Positions 43,510 through 52,632 of a stretch of 64,000 nucleotides of DNA are shown here, piece after piece. A program made the position numbers and the translations under genes. The stretch is taken from contig CAIJPN010000103.1 in the NCBI GenBank assembly GCA_903822545.1, positions 1-64,000 on the forward strand. The letters are read 5' to 3'. Numbering within the stretch: position 1 is the first letter of the stretch; the number at the start of each line of letters is the position of its first letter. Source of the stretch: an uncultured Anaerolineae bacterium. Its GTDB lineage: Bacteria; Chloroflexota; Anaerolineae; Anaerolineales; Villigracilaceae. The notes under the pieces were generated by a model, which was not told where the DNA came from, ran no database searches, and saw only the letters and a list, made by a program, of their open reading frames with translations.

Positions 43510-44310
43510 TTAAAGTTCTGCAAAAGAAATCAGATTAATTCCGCGCGATTCAATCGCTGCGCGGACTTCCGGATCCGTTAGCACTGCCAGTTCGGTTTCA
43601 CGCTGGGCGGCATAGCTGGTGATGGCCGCAAGGCCGTCGGTGTAACCGGGGTGGCACATGATTTCGTAACTGCCCTCGCCCATACGGTTGAGCAAGGCGA
43701 TCAAGCCATCCCGGGTTGCGCCCTCATCGTAGAAATCATCGAAAAAAGCGGTTGTACTGCGCGGTTTGAACTCCGCCAGCATAGACTGGGTCAACCCGGC
43801 GGGATATCCGCGCACATCGCTTTCACCTACCGCCACCGGCAGGCGGATTCCGCAATCGAACTCTTGCGCCAGCTCGAGCATGGCGCGGAACAGGGCCGGG
43901 CTGAAATACGAAGAATGATGGTGTGAATCCAGGTGGGTGGGCTTTTTCCCGGCCGCTTTGACAAAAGCCGTTATCTGGGCATGCCATTCGGCCTTGGCTT
44001 CCGCCGGGTCGACGGCGTTAATCCGCTCGATGAGCTTTCCCTGCTTCAAGAAATTTCCCTGCGCATCCACCAGGGTTTTGACCTTTTCCGGCGGCAGGAT
44101 GGGCGCATCCGCTGTCAACACGAGATGCACGCCCAGCCCAAGCTTCGGGGTTTCTTTCAGCGCAACAGCAATATCGGCCGCGGTGGTGGGGATGTTCATC
44201 ATACAGGTTGTGGAGGTCACAATCCCGTTGAGATGGCAATAGCGGATGCCGCGTGAAACATCGGGGGTGCGGCCGTAGTCGTCGGAGTTGATGATCAGTT
44301 TTTTGGTCAT
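43510..44310 (-). CDS. ChbG/YdjC-family carbohydrate deacetylase
   Basis: 266 residues. The N-terminal LIINSDDYG (metal-binding Asp-Asp), a SRGIRYCHLNGIVTSTTCMMN stretch and the central PTHLDSHHHSS motif (metal His) define the YdjC family. The E. coli member ChbG removes one acetyl group from chitobiose-type sugars so that they can induce and enter the Chb pathway. The ATG at 44310 has AAGGAGA. It lies two genes downstream of the GH18 lipoprotein, three downstream of the kinase and four downstream of GH4, which supports an amino-sugar substrate. Confidence 0.9.
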   Translation of the reverse strand: MTKKLIINSDDYGRTPDVSRGIRYCHLNGIVTSTTCMMNIPTTAADIAVALKETPKLGLGVHLVLTADAPILPPEKVKTLVDAQGNFLKQGKLIERINAVDPAEAKAEWHAQITAFVKAAGKKPTHLDSHHHSSYFSPALFRAMLELAQEFDCGIRLPVAVGESDVRGYPAGLTQSMLAEFKPRSTTAFFDDFYDEGATRDGLIALLNRMGEGSYEIMCHPGYTDGLAAITSYAAQRETELAVLTDPEVRAAIESRGINLISFAEL

Positions 44311-44330
44311 GGGTTCTCCTTCGGGGGTTG

Positions 44331-44378
44331 ATATTCGATAATTCGAGTATTCGATGATCAAATATCGAGTTATCGATT
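44331..44378. repeat. 'ATTCGATAATTCGA' inverted repeat after GH5
   Basis: atattcgataattcgagtat faces atatcgagttatcgat. It extends into the GH5 gene and supplies its last Arg codon and stop. Confidence 0.7.
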
Positions 44379-45608
44379 TTCCAATTTCTTCAAATAGGTT
44401 TCATAAAGATCCGCCAAATACCAGATCGGCCCTTCATAGAACTTCTCAGGGTCCACTTCCACTTTGGCGTAGTCGGGGATGGGTTTGACCATCGGGTTGG
44501 TGGCAGCGAAGTCTTTGATGACCTGGGCATGCGGCTTGAGTGTACCATCTGGCCGGACAAGGCCGAAGAAACGCTCGTGGACGGCATTTTCGCAGGGCGG
44601 CTTGTTCCACAGTTCGGGGACATAGTCGGCATAGCACCAAAGCATTGCACCGGTCGCGCCGCTGTCGTGCAGTTTGGGGATGGTCAGGCGCAGGAATTCG
44701 GCGAAATCTTCTTCCGAGGCCATGAACTGGGTGCGCTCGCGGCCATTCGTTTCAGTCCATGCCATGGTGTAGGTTTTTTCGCCGGGCAGCGCTGTGCAGC
44801 CGCCAAATTCTTCCATCAGGACGGGTTTTCCGCTCAGGGTGGCGGTGAGGGCGCAGGTGAACGGGACAAAATCGGGGTCGAGATTGTGCCGCGCCCAGGG
44901 CGTGTACATCGGGTAGGAGTGCATCACCGCCACGTCGGTTTCGCGGTAAACCTTGTCGATGCGCAGGCCGTTGTCGCGGTGCAGGCCGTCGCCGTGCAGG
45001 CCAATTGTCACCGGACGCTTCGGGTCGATGGATTTGATCAACCCAACCATTTCACGCACCCAGGCCGCGCCCTGGTCGGATGTTTCAGGCCAGGCAAACA
45101 GATCGGGTTCATTGCCCAGGTTCCACATCCAGATGGCGGGATGGTCTTTCAGCGCCGAAACCACCGTCCGCAGCAGGAGCCGTTCAGCGTTGAGCGCCAT
45201 TTCATTGTGGAACATGTTGCGGTAGCCCTGGTTGACGGGTTTGCCATCGCTGACAATATCTCGGATCCACTCGTTGCCGCCTTCGAAGGGCAGTTTGCCG
45301 CCCAACAGCCAGCGTGGAGACCAGTTGGGGCCGCTCATGTGGCCGGTGAAAAAGGTCAGGTCGATGCCCAGCCCAATTTCAGCGGCGATATCGGCCACCG
45401 TGACGAGATTTTTCAGCGCGGCGGGGTCAACCGCATCCGGCGTGGGCTGGAAATCATCCCACAGCAAGAAAAAGCGCACCACGTTCATGCCGATGCTCTT
45501 GATGACGGCAAACTCCTCGCGGACTTCGCCAGCGTCAAAATCGCGCCACCAATACATTGCTTTGCGGCGCGGCCAGTAGTTGATACCGAGGGTGAAAGGG
45601 GTGGACAT
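44370..45608 (-). CDS. GH5-like glycoside hydrolase
   Basis: 412 residues, clan GH-A barrel, no signal peptide. Acid/base Glu in WNLGNEPD (near 168) and nucleophile Glu in VLMEEFGG (near 265) fit GH5-type retaining enzymes; GINYWPRRKAMYWW opens the barrel and MLWCYADY lies near the end. Subfamily and substrate cannot be fixed; exo-beta-mannosidase or beta-glucan activities are possible. Strong AAGGAG before the ATG. The C-terminal Arg codon and stop come from an inverted repeat. Confidence 0.83.
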   Translation of the reverse strand: MSTPFTLGINYWPRRKAMYWWRDFDAGEVREEFAVIKSIGMNVVRFFLLWDDFQPTPDAVDPAALKNLVTVADIAAEIGLGIDLTFFTGHMSGPNWSPRWLLGGKLPFEGGNEWIRDIVSDGKPVNQGYRNMFHNEMALNAERLLLRTVVSALKDHPAIWMWNLGNEPDLFAWPETSDQGAAWVREMVGLIKSIDPKRPVTIGLHGDGLHRDNGLRIDKVYRETDVAVMHSYPMYTPWARHNLDPDFVPFTCALTATLSGKPVLMEEFGGCTALPGEKTYTMAWTETNGRERTQFMASEEDFAEFLRLTIPKLHDSGATGAMLWCYADYVPELWNKPPCENAVHERFFGLVRPDGTLKPHAQVIKDFAATNPMVKPIPDYAKVEVDPEKFYEGPIWYLADLYETYLKKLENR

Positions 45609-45619
45609 GGGAACTCCTT

Positions 45620-45695
45620 AAGTGGTAAGTGGAAAGGGGTAAGTGGTAAGCAGGAAGGGTTTTTCTTACCCCTTATCACTTGCCACTTGCCACTG
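45620..45695. repeat. 'AAGTGGTAAGTGG' inverted repeat between GH18 and GH5
   Basis: Multiple aagtggtaag units face cttgccacttgccac units. It fills the 67-base gap and encodes the last residues (SVASGK) of the GH18 protein. Confidence 0.8.
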
Positions 45696-46611
45696 AATAA
45701 ATCGCCTTTACCAGCGACAGCTCGCCCGGGGCATCCTGCTCCAGCGTCCAGAACATGATGCCGCTGGCTTTTTCGAGCGCCAGCCTGGTTTTGGCCTGCA
45801 CGGTCGGGATGCCGTTATAGACCTGCATCATCCCGTAATAATCGAATCGGTCGAGCTGCGCGGCGGCCGGGTCAGCGCGGACGATTTTGGCGTAACTCTG
45901 CCCGGCCACTTTGGCCTGGCCTTCGAGATGCGCGTAAAACGGCACGCCCATCACCAGTTGCTCGGGCTTCGCGCCGCGCGCCGTCCAATAATCGAGGCCC
46001 TGCCGGAACTGCTCCATCGAGCCATGATCGGGGCCATCATAGGTCATCACGTTGATGAAATCGACCACCGCAAAAGCCTCGGCGGGGAAACCCGCGCCGT
46101 TCGAATCGCCATAGGCCACCACCGCGGCTGTCAGCAGTTTGTCTTTGGGCAGGGCGGCGCGCAGTTCGCTCATCAGCGGCAGGAAAGCTGATCCGGGTTT
46201 GGGGAACTCCCAGTCCATATCCACGCCGTCGAGTTGGTGGTCGGCCACAAACTGCACCAAATTTTGGATAAAAAGGGCACGAGTCGCCGGGTCGGTGGAT
46301 ACCGTTTCGAATTGCTGATCCCAGCCCCAGCCGCCTACCGAAATGACCACCTTCACGCCGCGCTGGTGCGCCGTTTCGACGATTTCATCCAGCTTGCGGG
46401 GGTTCAGGAGCGGCGCAAACGTCCCATCATTGTTGGGGATGAGAAAGCTGTAGTTGATGTGGGTCAACTGCTCGTAGGGGATCACGCTCGAGATGACAGC
46501 TTCGGTGGCGTAAGCAATGATGCGAAATTTGGGTTCAGGAGCAGGCTGCGGGGCGCAAGATGTCGCAATAACGGCCAGCAAGAGCAGGGGCAAGGAAATC
46601 AAGCGGTTCAT
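45676..46611 (-). CDS. Lipoprotein GH18 chitinase-like hydrolase
   Basis: 311 residues. Signal peptide with lipobox (IATSC). The GH18 barrel has the SVGGWGWD strand-3 motif and the catalytic DGVDMDWEFP (DxxDxDxE, Glu near 132), followed by NVMTYD and a late MFWTLEQD strand with the conserved Trp. It would cut chitin, chitooligosaccharides or peptidoglycan-type GlcNAc links outside the cell. Length is short but complete. The last six residues derive from a repeat element. Ribosome site weak. Confidence 0.9.
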   Translation of the reverse strand: MNRLISLPLLLLAVIATSCAPQPAPEPKFRIIAYATEAVISSVIPYEQLTHINYSFLIPNNDGTFAPLLNPRKLDEIVETAHQRGVKVVISVGGWGWDQQFETVSTDPATRALFIQNLVQFVADHQLDGVDMDWEFPKPGSAFLPLMSELRAALPKDKLLTAAVVAYGDSNGAGFPAEAFAVVDFINVMTYDGPDHGSMEQFRQGLDYWTARGAKPEQLVMGVPFYAHLEGQAKVAGQSYAKIVRADPAAAQLDRFDYYGMMQVYNGIPTVQAKTRLALEKASGIMFWTLEQDAPGELSLVKAIYSVASGK

Positions 46612-46642
46612 GTGTCAGATTGTTTATCCGTAAATACCGGGG

Positions 46643-47641
46643 TTAATCGCCAGGCAGCTGCGCAGCATTGTGCAAAGTGGCGTAACTTTCGATAAGCGCC
46701 TGGCGGATGACAGGATCGGGCCGCAAGCCACCCTCCTGCATCCCGATCAACACCGCACCGATAACCGGCGGCACGGTCAGGCGCACAAGGCGGGCCTTGG
46801 GGGCCACCGCCAGTATGGTTTCGCGCAGTGGCTCGATCAGCATGGCGCCACCTTCAAACATACTCCCAGCCAGCACCACATCAAATTCCAGTAATTCGAA
46901 CTCCAGTTGGCGAATAACGGCGCAGGCCAGTTGGCCCAGTTCCACACCTGCCCAACGGATTAGCTCGCGGGCGGCAGCATCCCCATTCTCCGCCACCTGG
47001 AAAACCAGTCGGGCAGCATCTGCGCCGATGGTGTGGCGGCCTTCGGTGTAATTTTCCAGCAGATCCTGTACATTTTTTGCGCCGGCATAAGCTACGAAGG
47101 CCCCGGTTAGCGCGGTGGGAGCAATGCGCTTCGACCAGGCGTAGCCAACAAGCTGGATAGCACGGGCGACTAATTCGGATGATCCGGCGGCTTCTGCCAT
47201 CAGCGTACCATAACCGGTGACGCGGCCCTCGCGCCGGTGGTCTTTATCCCAGCCCCGACAGTTGCATCCTGTACCTGAAACAAGCCCTACGCCCCAACCG
47301 CCTTCCGCGCCTGCCACCAAGCCAGGGATCGAGTCATTGACGAGGTAAAAGGGACAGTCCAGCCCCAGCTGGCGGATGGTGGCTTCCATTTCAGGCTTCT
47401 CAGAAGGCCAATCGTACCCGGCAATACCAAACCCCGCCCCCGAAAACTGCTCTACGCTGATACCAGTCATGGCTGAAGCGCGCCCCAAACCATCCTGGAG
47501 GGTCTTCAACATGCCAGCATACCCCACCGATTGGTGGTTACCCGGACCAGATTCGCCAAAGCCAGTTACGCGCCCAGTTTCATCCGCGATGATTTGATGC
47601 GTTTTTGTTCCGCCAATATCCGCGCCGAGGAAATAACGCAT
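46643..47641 (-). CDS. BadF/BcrA-type sugar kinase (GlcNAc kinase-like)
   Basis: 332 residues from the ATG at 47641 (AAAGGAT upstream). ASKHA fold: phosphate-1 motif GADIGGTKTHQIIAD (about 6-20), AGYDWPSE, LVSGTGCNCRGW (phosphate-2 region) and a C-terminal GSMFEGG adenosine site. The family includes N-acetylglucosamine kinases and (R)-2-hydroxyglutaryl-CoA activators; the absence of Fe-S cysteine pairs and the glycan setting favour a sugar kinase. It directly follows GH4 in the operon, so it may make the phosphorylated substrate that GH4 needs. Confidence 0.85.
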   Translation of the reverse strand: MRYFLGADIGGTKTHQIIADETGRVTGFGESGPGNHQSVGYAGMLKTLQDGLGRASAMTGISVEQFSGAGFGIAGYDWPSEKPEMEATIRQLGLDCPFYLVNDSIPGLVAGAEGGWGVGLVSGTGCNCRGWDKDHRREGRVTGYGTLMAEAAGSSELVARAIQLVGYAWSKRIAPTALTGAFVAYAGAKNVQDLLENYTEGRHTIGADAARLVFQVAENGDAAARELIRWAGVELGQLACAVIRQLEFELLEFDVVLAGSMFEGGAMLIEPLRETILAVAPKARLVRLTVPPVIGAVLIGMQEGGLRPDPVIRQALIESYATLHNAAQLPGD

Positions 47642-47660
47642 GCAGTATCCTTTGAAAGAA

Positions 47661-47684
47661 AGGGGCGACCTGCTGGCCGCCCCT
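47661..47684. repeat. Small GGGGCG hairpin between GH4 and the kinase gene
   Basis: aggggcg(acc) faces (ggc)cgcccct. A short member of the GTAGGGGCG family in a 50-base intercistronic gap. Confidence 0.6.
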
Positions 47685-47691
47685 GCTTGAT

Positions 47692-48993
47692 TTATGCCTG
47701 TTTCCAAAACTGCGGCAGGTGTTCCCGATGGGTTTCGAGCAAGTCATCAAGCACTGCCTGGACTTTATCGGCACGAGGGCCAAGCGGGTGAACCAGCAGG
47801 GCCTGGTAAGCAGCATCCCGGTCGCCATGAACGGCGGCTTCTACAGTCAGCATTTCGTAGGCTTTGACGGCTGCTACCAGCCCAAAACAAGCCATGGGCA
47901 ATGGTTCGGCGGGCTGGGGCGTGATGCCGCTCTTGCGCACAGTTGCGGGCATTTCGAGCACCCAATCGGCGGGCCATTCTTTGACCGCGCCATTATTTTT
48001 GATGTTGACGATGTGCGTCTCACCCAGGTCGTTGTAATGAGCGGTAAGCAGCTGTGTAGCAACGGTAGAATAATACGCGCCGCCACGTTTCATCAAATCA
48101 GCCGGGGGCTCGGTCAAGTTCGGGTCAGCATACTGCTCCAAGAGCACCTTTTCAACTTCAATAACTTCATCGGCGCGGCTGGGCGGCCATTTTTCCTGCG
48201 ATTTGAGCTTTTTATCAGTGTAGTAAAAATATTGCAGGTAGTAGTTGGGCATCATGCGCAGGGTTTCCACCGTGCGAGGGTCCCAATCGGGATGCTCGTC
48301 CGCTTTTTGGCGCTGGATAAAGTTTTCGATGATGCGCGGCCAGACATCTTCCCCATCGATGGTGAAGCCGCGATGCCATGAGAGGTGATTCAGCCCGAGG
48401 GTTTTCAATTCCGCCCTGGATGGGTCTATTGAAACACCCGTGAGTTCTTTCCAGCCTTCGAGAATGCCCATTTTGGCGGTGATCGGCACGTTACAGACAC
48501 CCACAGAAGGTGTATCAGCCGCGTATTTGCTCAGGGCCTGGGTGACCAAACCGGCGGGGTTGGTGAAGTTAACGAGCATCGCCCCAGGTTTGGAAACTTC
48601 TTTCATATCGCGCGCAATCCCCAGGATGACCGGGATTGTCCGCAGGGCTTTGCCCATGCCACCCACGCCGGTGGTTTCTTGCCCAATCAAACCATGCCGC
48701 AGGCCGAGATATTCATCGCGGCGGCGAGCTTCCATATGACCCACCCTCAGTTGGGTAGTGACATAATCTGCATCTCGGACGGCTTCACGCTGGTTAGTGG
48801 TGAGCACAACCCGAAAAGGCGAACCTTTGGCCATAACCATTCGTTGGGCAAAACCACCGACAATATCGAGCCGTTCTTTGTCGATGTCCATCAGCCACAG
48901 TTCGGTAAGCGGGAATTGCTGGAGGCGCGCCAGGAACCCATTCACCAGTTCGGGGGTGTAGGTGGAGCCGCCGCCAATGACTGCTACTTTCAT
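47692..48993 (-). CDS. GH4 6-phospho-beta-glucosidase-type enzyme
   Basis: 433 residues. NAD-binding VIGGGSTYTPEL (4-15), LMDID, VNFTNPAG, the metal-binding Cys in VGVCNVP and LNHLSWH define GH4. These enzymes use NAD+ and Mn2+ in an oxidation-elimination mechanism, mostly on 6-phospho-glycosides; E. coli ChbF is the chitobiose-6-phosphate member. There is no PTS gene in the window to make such substrates; the adjacent BadF kinase may. AGGAGAATT ribosome site. Confidence 0.93.
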   Translation of the reverse strand: MKVAVIGGGSTYTPELVNGFLARLQQFPLTELWLMDIDKERLDIVGGFAQRMVMAKGSPFRVVLTTNQREAVRDADYVTTQLRVGHMEARRRDEYLGLRHGLIGQETTGVGGMGKALRTIPVILGIARDMKEVSKPGAMLVNFTNPAGLVTQALSKYAADTPSVGVCNVPITAKMGILEGWKELTGVSIDPSRAELKTLGLNHLSWHRGFTIDGEDVWPRIIENFIQRQKADEHPDWDPRTVETLRMMPNYYLQYFYYTDKKLKSQEKWPPSRADEVIEVEKVLLEQYADPNLTEPPADLMKRGGAYYSTVATQLLTAHYNDLGETHIVNIKNNGAVKEWPADWVLEMPATVRKSGITPQPAEPLPMACFGLVAAVKAYEMLTVEAAVHGDRDAAYQALLVHPLGPRADKVQAVLDDLLETHREHLPQFWKQA

Positions 48994-49023
48994 CTGGGAA
49001 TTCTCCTATTTATCAAAAGGAGC

Positions 49024-49055
49024 GCACCGCGCCAATTTTTTACCTGGCGCGATGC
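49024..49055 (-). promoter_or_regulatory. Intercistronic hairpin between permease and GH4 genes
   Basis: Stem gca-c-cgcgcca / tggcgcg-a-tgc with a T-rich loop, in the gap between the second permease and GH4. A candidate for attenuation or mRNA processing that separates importer and enzyme expression. Confidence 0.5.
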
Positions 49056-49069
49056 ACTGCCTGTGTGAG

Positions 49070-50110
49070 TTATTTTTCAACACCGGTAACAACAATACCC
49101 TGGACGAAGAAGCGCTGGGCAACAATAAACAGGAGTAGAGGAGCGATGAGGGTCATGAGCGCGCCAGCCTGGATAACTTGCGGTTTCTGGCCATAAATGC
49201 CGTTGAAGGTAGAAAGTGCAACGGAAATCGGCCAGTTTGCACGGTTGGATGAGAGGTAAACCAGCGGGCCAAAGTAATCGTTCCAGGCGAAAACGATGTG
49301 GAAGACGGTGATGGCCATCAGCGCGGGGTAGGATTGCGGGATGATGACCGACCAGAGAACACGCAATGGGCCGGCGCCATCAATCATGGCGGCTTCATCC
49401 AGTTCGCGCGGCAGGGTCATGAAATACTGGCGCAGGAGGAAGACATCATAGGCATTGGCAAAGAAGGATGGCACGATCAGCGGCAGCCAGGTACCGATCC
49501 AACCAATTGTCTGGAAGAAGGTAAAGGTGGGGATGAGGGTCACAAACCCGGGCAGGAAGATGGTCGAGATAAGTAAGATAAACATGAAGTCACGACCCGG
49601 GAAGCGGAAGCGGGAAAAGCCAAAAGCCACCAGTGTGCACGAGATTAGCACACCAATTTCGGTCATGATGGCATAGAAGAATGTGTTCCACATCTTGCGC
49701 GGAAAATCGATCGCGGTAATTACTTCTGTGTAATTGCTTTTAGCGCTGGCAAGGGAAAATATCCATGGACGTTGAAGGTTGCGCCAGGAGCCTTCCCATA
49801 CGATTTCGCCAGCAGTCAAATTCTCGGGGTCGATGAATGTGCTCATCTTCTGGCCTTTCTTTAGCATGGCCAGGTCTTTGGTTGTGCCATCGGGCATGGG
49901 GACGGTAAAAACATCCAGCTTTTGGCCGTTATATTCAAAAGTGGGCGCTTCGGCGGGCCAAATAGGGGCACCAATTTCAGAAATCTGATCTTGCGTTTTC
50001 ATGGAGGTCAACACCATGAAGGCAAATGGCGACAGGTAGAGGAACAAGATCGCCAGGGTTAATGCGGTGACAAAAATTGTGCTGAGTCTTTTAGCGATGG
50101 GTGTTTTCAT
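49070..50110 (-). CDS. Carbohydrate ABC transporter permease (MalG type)
   Basis: 346 residues from the ATG at 50110 (AGGAGG upstream). Six membrane segments and the EAA loop 'ELDEAAMIDGAGPLRVLWSVIIPQS'. The first extracytoplasmic loop is long (about 45-125) with a beta-rich insert (VFTVPMPDGTTKDLAML), more than most MalG proteins have. It forms the channel with the MalF-type partner ten bases upstream. No ATPase gene accompanies the pair. Confidence 0.94.
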   Translation of the reverse strand: MKTPIAKRLSTIFVTALTLAILFLYLSPFAFMVLTSMKTQDQISEIGAPIWPAEAPTFEYNGQKLDVFTVPMPDGTTKDLAMLKKGQKMSTFIDPENLTAGEIVWEGSWRNLQRPWIFSLASAKSNYTEVITAIDFPRKMWNTFFYAIMTEIGVLISCTLVAFGFSRFRFPGRDFMFILLISTIFLPGFVTLIPTFTFFQTIGWIGTWLPLIVPSFFANAYDVFLLRQYFMTLPRELDEAAMIDGAGPLRVLWSVIIPQSYPALMAITVFHIVFAWNDYFGPLVYLSSNRANWPISVALSTFNGIYGQKPQVIQAGALMTLIAPLLLFIVAQRFFVQGIVVTGVEK

Positions 50111-50120
50111 GCTACGCCTC

Positions 50121-51149
50121 CTATGACCGGCTATCGCCAGCGTAATAAACCCAGTATTTCGCGGTTGAAAATACAAGGAAGGTGATGACCATAATAATCA
50201 CAAAGAGAAACCAAGCCAGGGTCGCCCCATAAGACATATCCTGATAGGCGTAAAAGTTTTTATACAAATACAGGTTATAGAACATAGTCGCACCCCCTGG
50301 GCGGCCTGTTCCACTATTGACAACGAGAGGAGTAGTAAAGTACTGGAACAATCCCACGATACTCAACACCAGGTTGTAGAAAATTACCGGGGAAATCATT
50401 GGGAAAGTGATGTTCCAGAAGGTTTGCCATGGGTTCGCGCCATCTACCTTGGCGGCATCATATAGTTCAGTTGGGACGCCTTGCAAACCGGCAATCATAA
50501 TTAGCATAGCATTGCCTGCCCCCCAAATACCCATGATGATGTACGTGGGATAAACCCAGTTCACATCATTGGCCCATTGGGGTACATTTTCTTTTGCCAT
50601 GCCCAAAAAGATCAGTGCGCGGTTAATCCAGCCAGATTCGGTGTTAAGCATACCGCCCCACAGGTAGATTGCTGCGACAAACGGGACGATATAGGGCATA
50701 TAAAACAGGCTTCGAAAAACCATTTGACCCTTCAGGTAGGGGCTGTTCATCAGCAGAGCCAGGCTAAGTGGCAAGAAAATGCCTACTGGCAAGGCCATCA
50801 GGCCAAATGTGATGGTTACGCCCATTGCAGAGGGCGTACTGCTTGGTGCAAAGAAAGTGATCCAAGTACGCGGATTAACACCTACCATCGGATCGTTGAT
50901 CATCTTGATGTAGTTATCAAACCCAACGAATTTGGGAGTGCTTAATATCCCATCCGTGATTGAAAGATCTATAAAGCTAAAGAATAGCGAGGCTATGATG
51001 GGAATGAAGGTGAAAACCATGAACCCAAAAATCCAAGGCGAGAGGAATAACAACCCGTTTCGCATTTCGCGACGCGCATTGGGCGGGAGATTGCGAAATG
51101 CCCGCAAGGATGGGATTGAATCACGGAAATTTGAAAGCTGCTCAAGCAT
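50121..51149 (-). CDS. Carbohydrate ABC transporter permease (MalF type)
   Basis: 342 residues, six membrane segments. EAA loop 'ELYDAAKVDGANPWQTFWNITFPMISP'. A GGGAG site precedes the ATG. It pairs with the MalG-type protein to import oligosaccharides delivered by the upstream binding protein. An intercistronic hairpin separates it from that gene. Confidence 0.94.
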   Translation of the reverse strand: MLEQLSNFRDSIPSLRAFRNLPPNARREMRNGLLFLSPWIFGFMVFTFIPIIASLFFSFIDLSITDGILSTPKFVGFDNYIKMINDPMVGVNPRTWITFFAPSSTPSAMGVTITFGLMALPVGIFLPLSLALLMNSPYLKGQMVFRSLFYMPYIVPFVAAIYLWGGMLNTESGWINRALIFLGMAKENVPQWANDVNWVYPTYIIMGIWGAGNAMLIMIAGLQGVPTELYDAAKVDGANPWQTFWNITFPMISPVIFYNLVLSIVGLFQYFTTPLVVNSGTGRPGGATMFYNLYLYKNFYAYQDMSYGATLAWFLFVIIMVITFLVFSTAKYWVYYAGDSRS

Positions 51150-51191
51150 ATGGCGCTCCCTTTTTGGTTAATGGGGTGACTTTGGTAAAAA

Positions 51192-51227
51192 CTGGGCGGG
51201 CAGTCCTTGGGAGACCCGCCCGCCCAG
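51192..51227 (-). promoter_or_regulatory. Intercistronic hairpin after the sugar-binding protein gene
   Basis: 10-bp stem (ctgggcgggc / gcccgcccag) with a 16-base loop, without a strong T-run on the minus strand. It probably stabilises the upstream message. Confidence 0.65.
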
Positions 51228-51243
51228 CATATTACAGGCTGTA

Positions 51244-52632
51244 CTACTTGTTGTAGATCACGTTGAGGTCGTCTACGAGTTTCTTGTACTCGGCATCGAA
51301 ATCAAGACCTTCGGTGTTGACCATCAGATCGTTGAAGGTCGCGAAGCGAGCGGTAGCTTCGATGGAGTTGGGCTGGTACTGTTCCGAAGAGGGGGTGTCT
51401 GGATAAGCGAGACCCTGGATGAAAACATCCCAGCTTTCCTTGGTCACGAAGGGATAGTCCGCAGCTTTCTTGTCGAAGAAGGCCTGGGTCTTGGAAGGAA
51501 TGGCGGGCATAGCGCCGTAGGCGGGCAGCAGTTTGTCGCCACCGGTGGTGATCAGGTAGGCCAGGACTTCAAAGGCCTGCTCAGGATTCTTGGTGCCTTT
51601 CCAGATGCGGAAGGTATCGGCGTCGATACGACCATTAACCTGTCCATCAGCACCCATCGGCTGGATGCCGAGCTGGAATTCATTGCCAGCCTTGGCGAAA
51701 TCACCCAAGCAGCAGGTGTACCAGGTCTGGGTCAGGCCCATAGCGGCCTTGCCACTGTTGAAGACATTGCCAGCGCCAAATTCAGGTGAGCCAGCGAGTG
51801 GACCAGATGCCATGAAGGGTTCTTTGCCATACATGCCATCGTAGTACCACTGGAAGGCTTTTTTCCAGCCATCGGGCATGGTCGACTTGTATTCGCCCTT
51901 CTTTGTGCCATCGTAGATCTTGGTGGCGCCATCGTAGAAAGTGGCGACAGACAGGATCGACTGCCACTGGGCAGAGTAACCAACCTGGACGATCGCGGTA
52001 CGATCGAAGTCGGGGGATTTGGCGTTGTTGCCGTTCTTGTCAACGGTTAAGCGCTTGGCAACTTCGGTAACGGTATCCCAGGTCCAGTCAACTTCTTTGC
52101 CATCGAGCACATACTTCTCGCCGTACTTCTGGGGCGGGTAAGCCAGGCCGGCTTCGTCAAATAAGGCGGGCACAAAGTAGATAGCGCCGGGGAACACAGC
52201 GAAGGGCAGGCCAACCTGTTCGCCTTCAACCTGGTAGAACTTGATCAGGGCCGGGTCAAAGACCGAGGAATCGAACTTGGCCTTTTCCATGTACGGAGCA
52301 ATGTTGAGCCATTGGCCATAGAAGTCATTGGAGCCACCCCAACCGACTGGACCAACGATGTCGGGGCCATTGCCGGAAGCGATCTGGGTAGAGAGGGTGT
52401 CACGAGCGCTGTCGTAGGGGACAACTTCGAGCACGAGCTTGATGTTCGGGTGGGAAGCGTTGAATTCTTTGACAACTTCTTCCTGGATGGTAACCTGTGC
52501 GGGATCAGTACCAGTGCCAAGGCCAACGAACCAGCGGACTTCAACGACCGGGGGTGTGCCAGGGCCGCAGGCTGAAAGCATCATCGAAGCGATGATCATC
52601 AGGGCAAGCAGGGCAAACAACTTGTTTTTCAT
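51244..52632 (-). CDS. Oligosaccharide-binding lipoprotein (family 1 SBP)
   Basis: 462 residues. Signal peptide with lipobox (LSAC, Cys21). The mature part follows the MalE-like pattern: 'VVKEFNASHPNIKLVLEVVPYDSARDTLSTQIASGNGPDIVGPVGWGG', a Trp/Tyr-rich sugar cleft, and a late 'RIDADTFRIWKGTKNPEQAFEVLAYL' helix. It captures oligosaccharides for the two permeases that follow. It lies 118 bases after the LacI gene with GAGGAGAAAATT before the ATG. Confidence 0.94.
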   Translation of the reverse strand: MKNKLFALLALMIIASMMLSACGPGTPPVVEVRWFVGLGTGTDPAQVTIQEEVVKEFNASHPNIKLVLEVVPYDSARDTLSTQIASGNGPDIVGPVGWGGSNDFYGQWLNIAPYMEKAKFDSSVFDPALIKFYQVEGEQVGLPFAVFPGAIYFVPALFDEAGLAYPPQKYGEKYVLDGKEVDWTWDTVTEVAKRLTVDKNGNNAKSPDFDRTAIVQVGYSAQWQSILSVATFYDGATKIYDGTKKGEYKSTMPDGWKKAFQWYYDGMYGKEPFMASGPLAGSPEFGAGNVFNSGKAAMGLTQTWYTCCLGDFAKAGNEFQLGIQPMGADGQVNGRIDADTFRIWKGTKNPEQAFEVLAYLITTGGDKLLPAYGAMPAIPSKTQAFFDKKAADYPFVTKESWDVFIQGLAYPDTPSSEQYQPNSIEATARFATFNDLMVNTEGLDFDAEYKKLVDDLNVIYNK

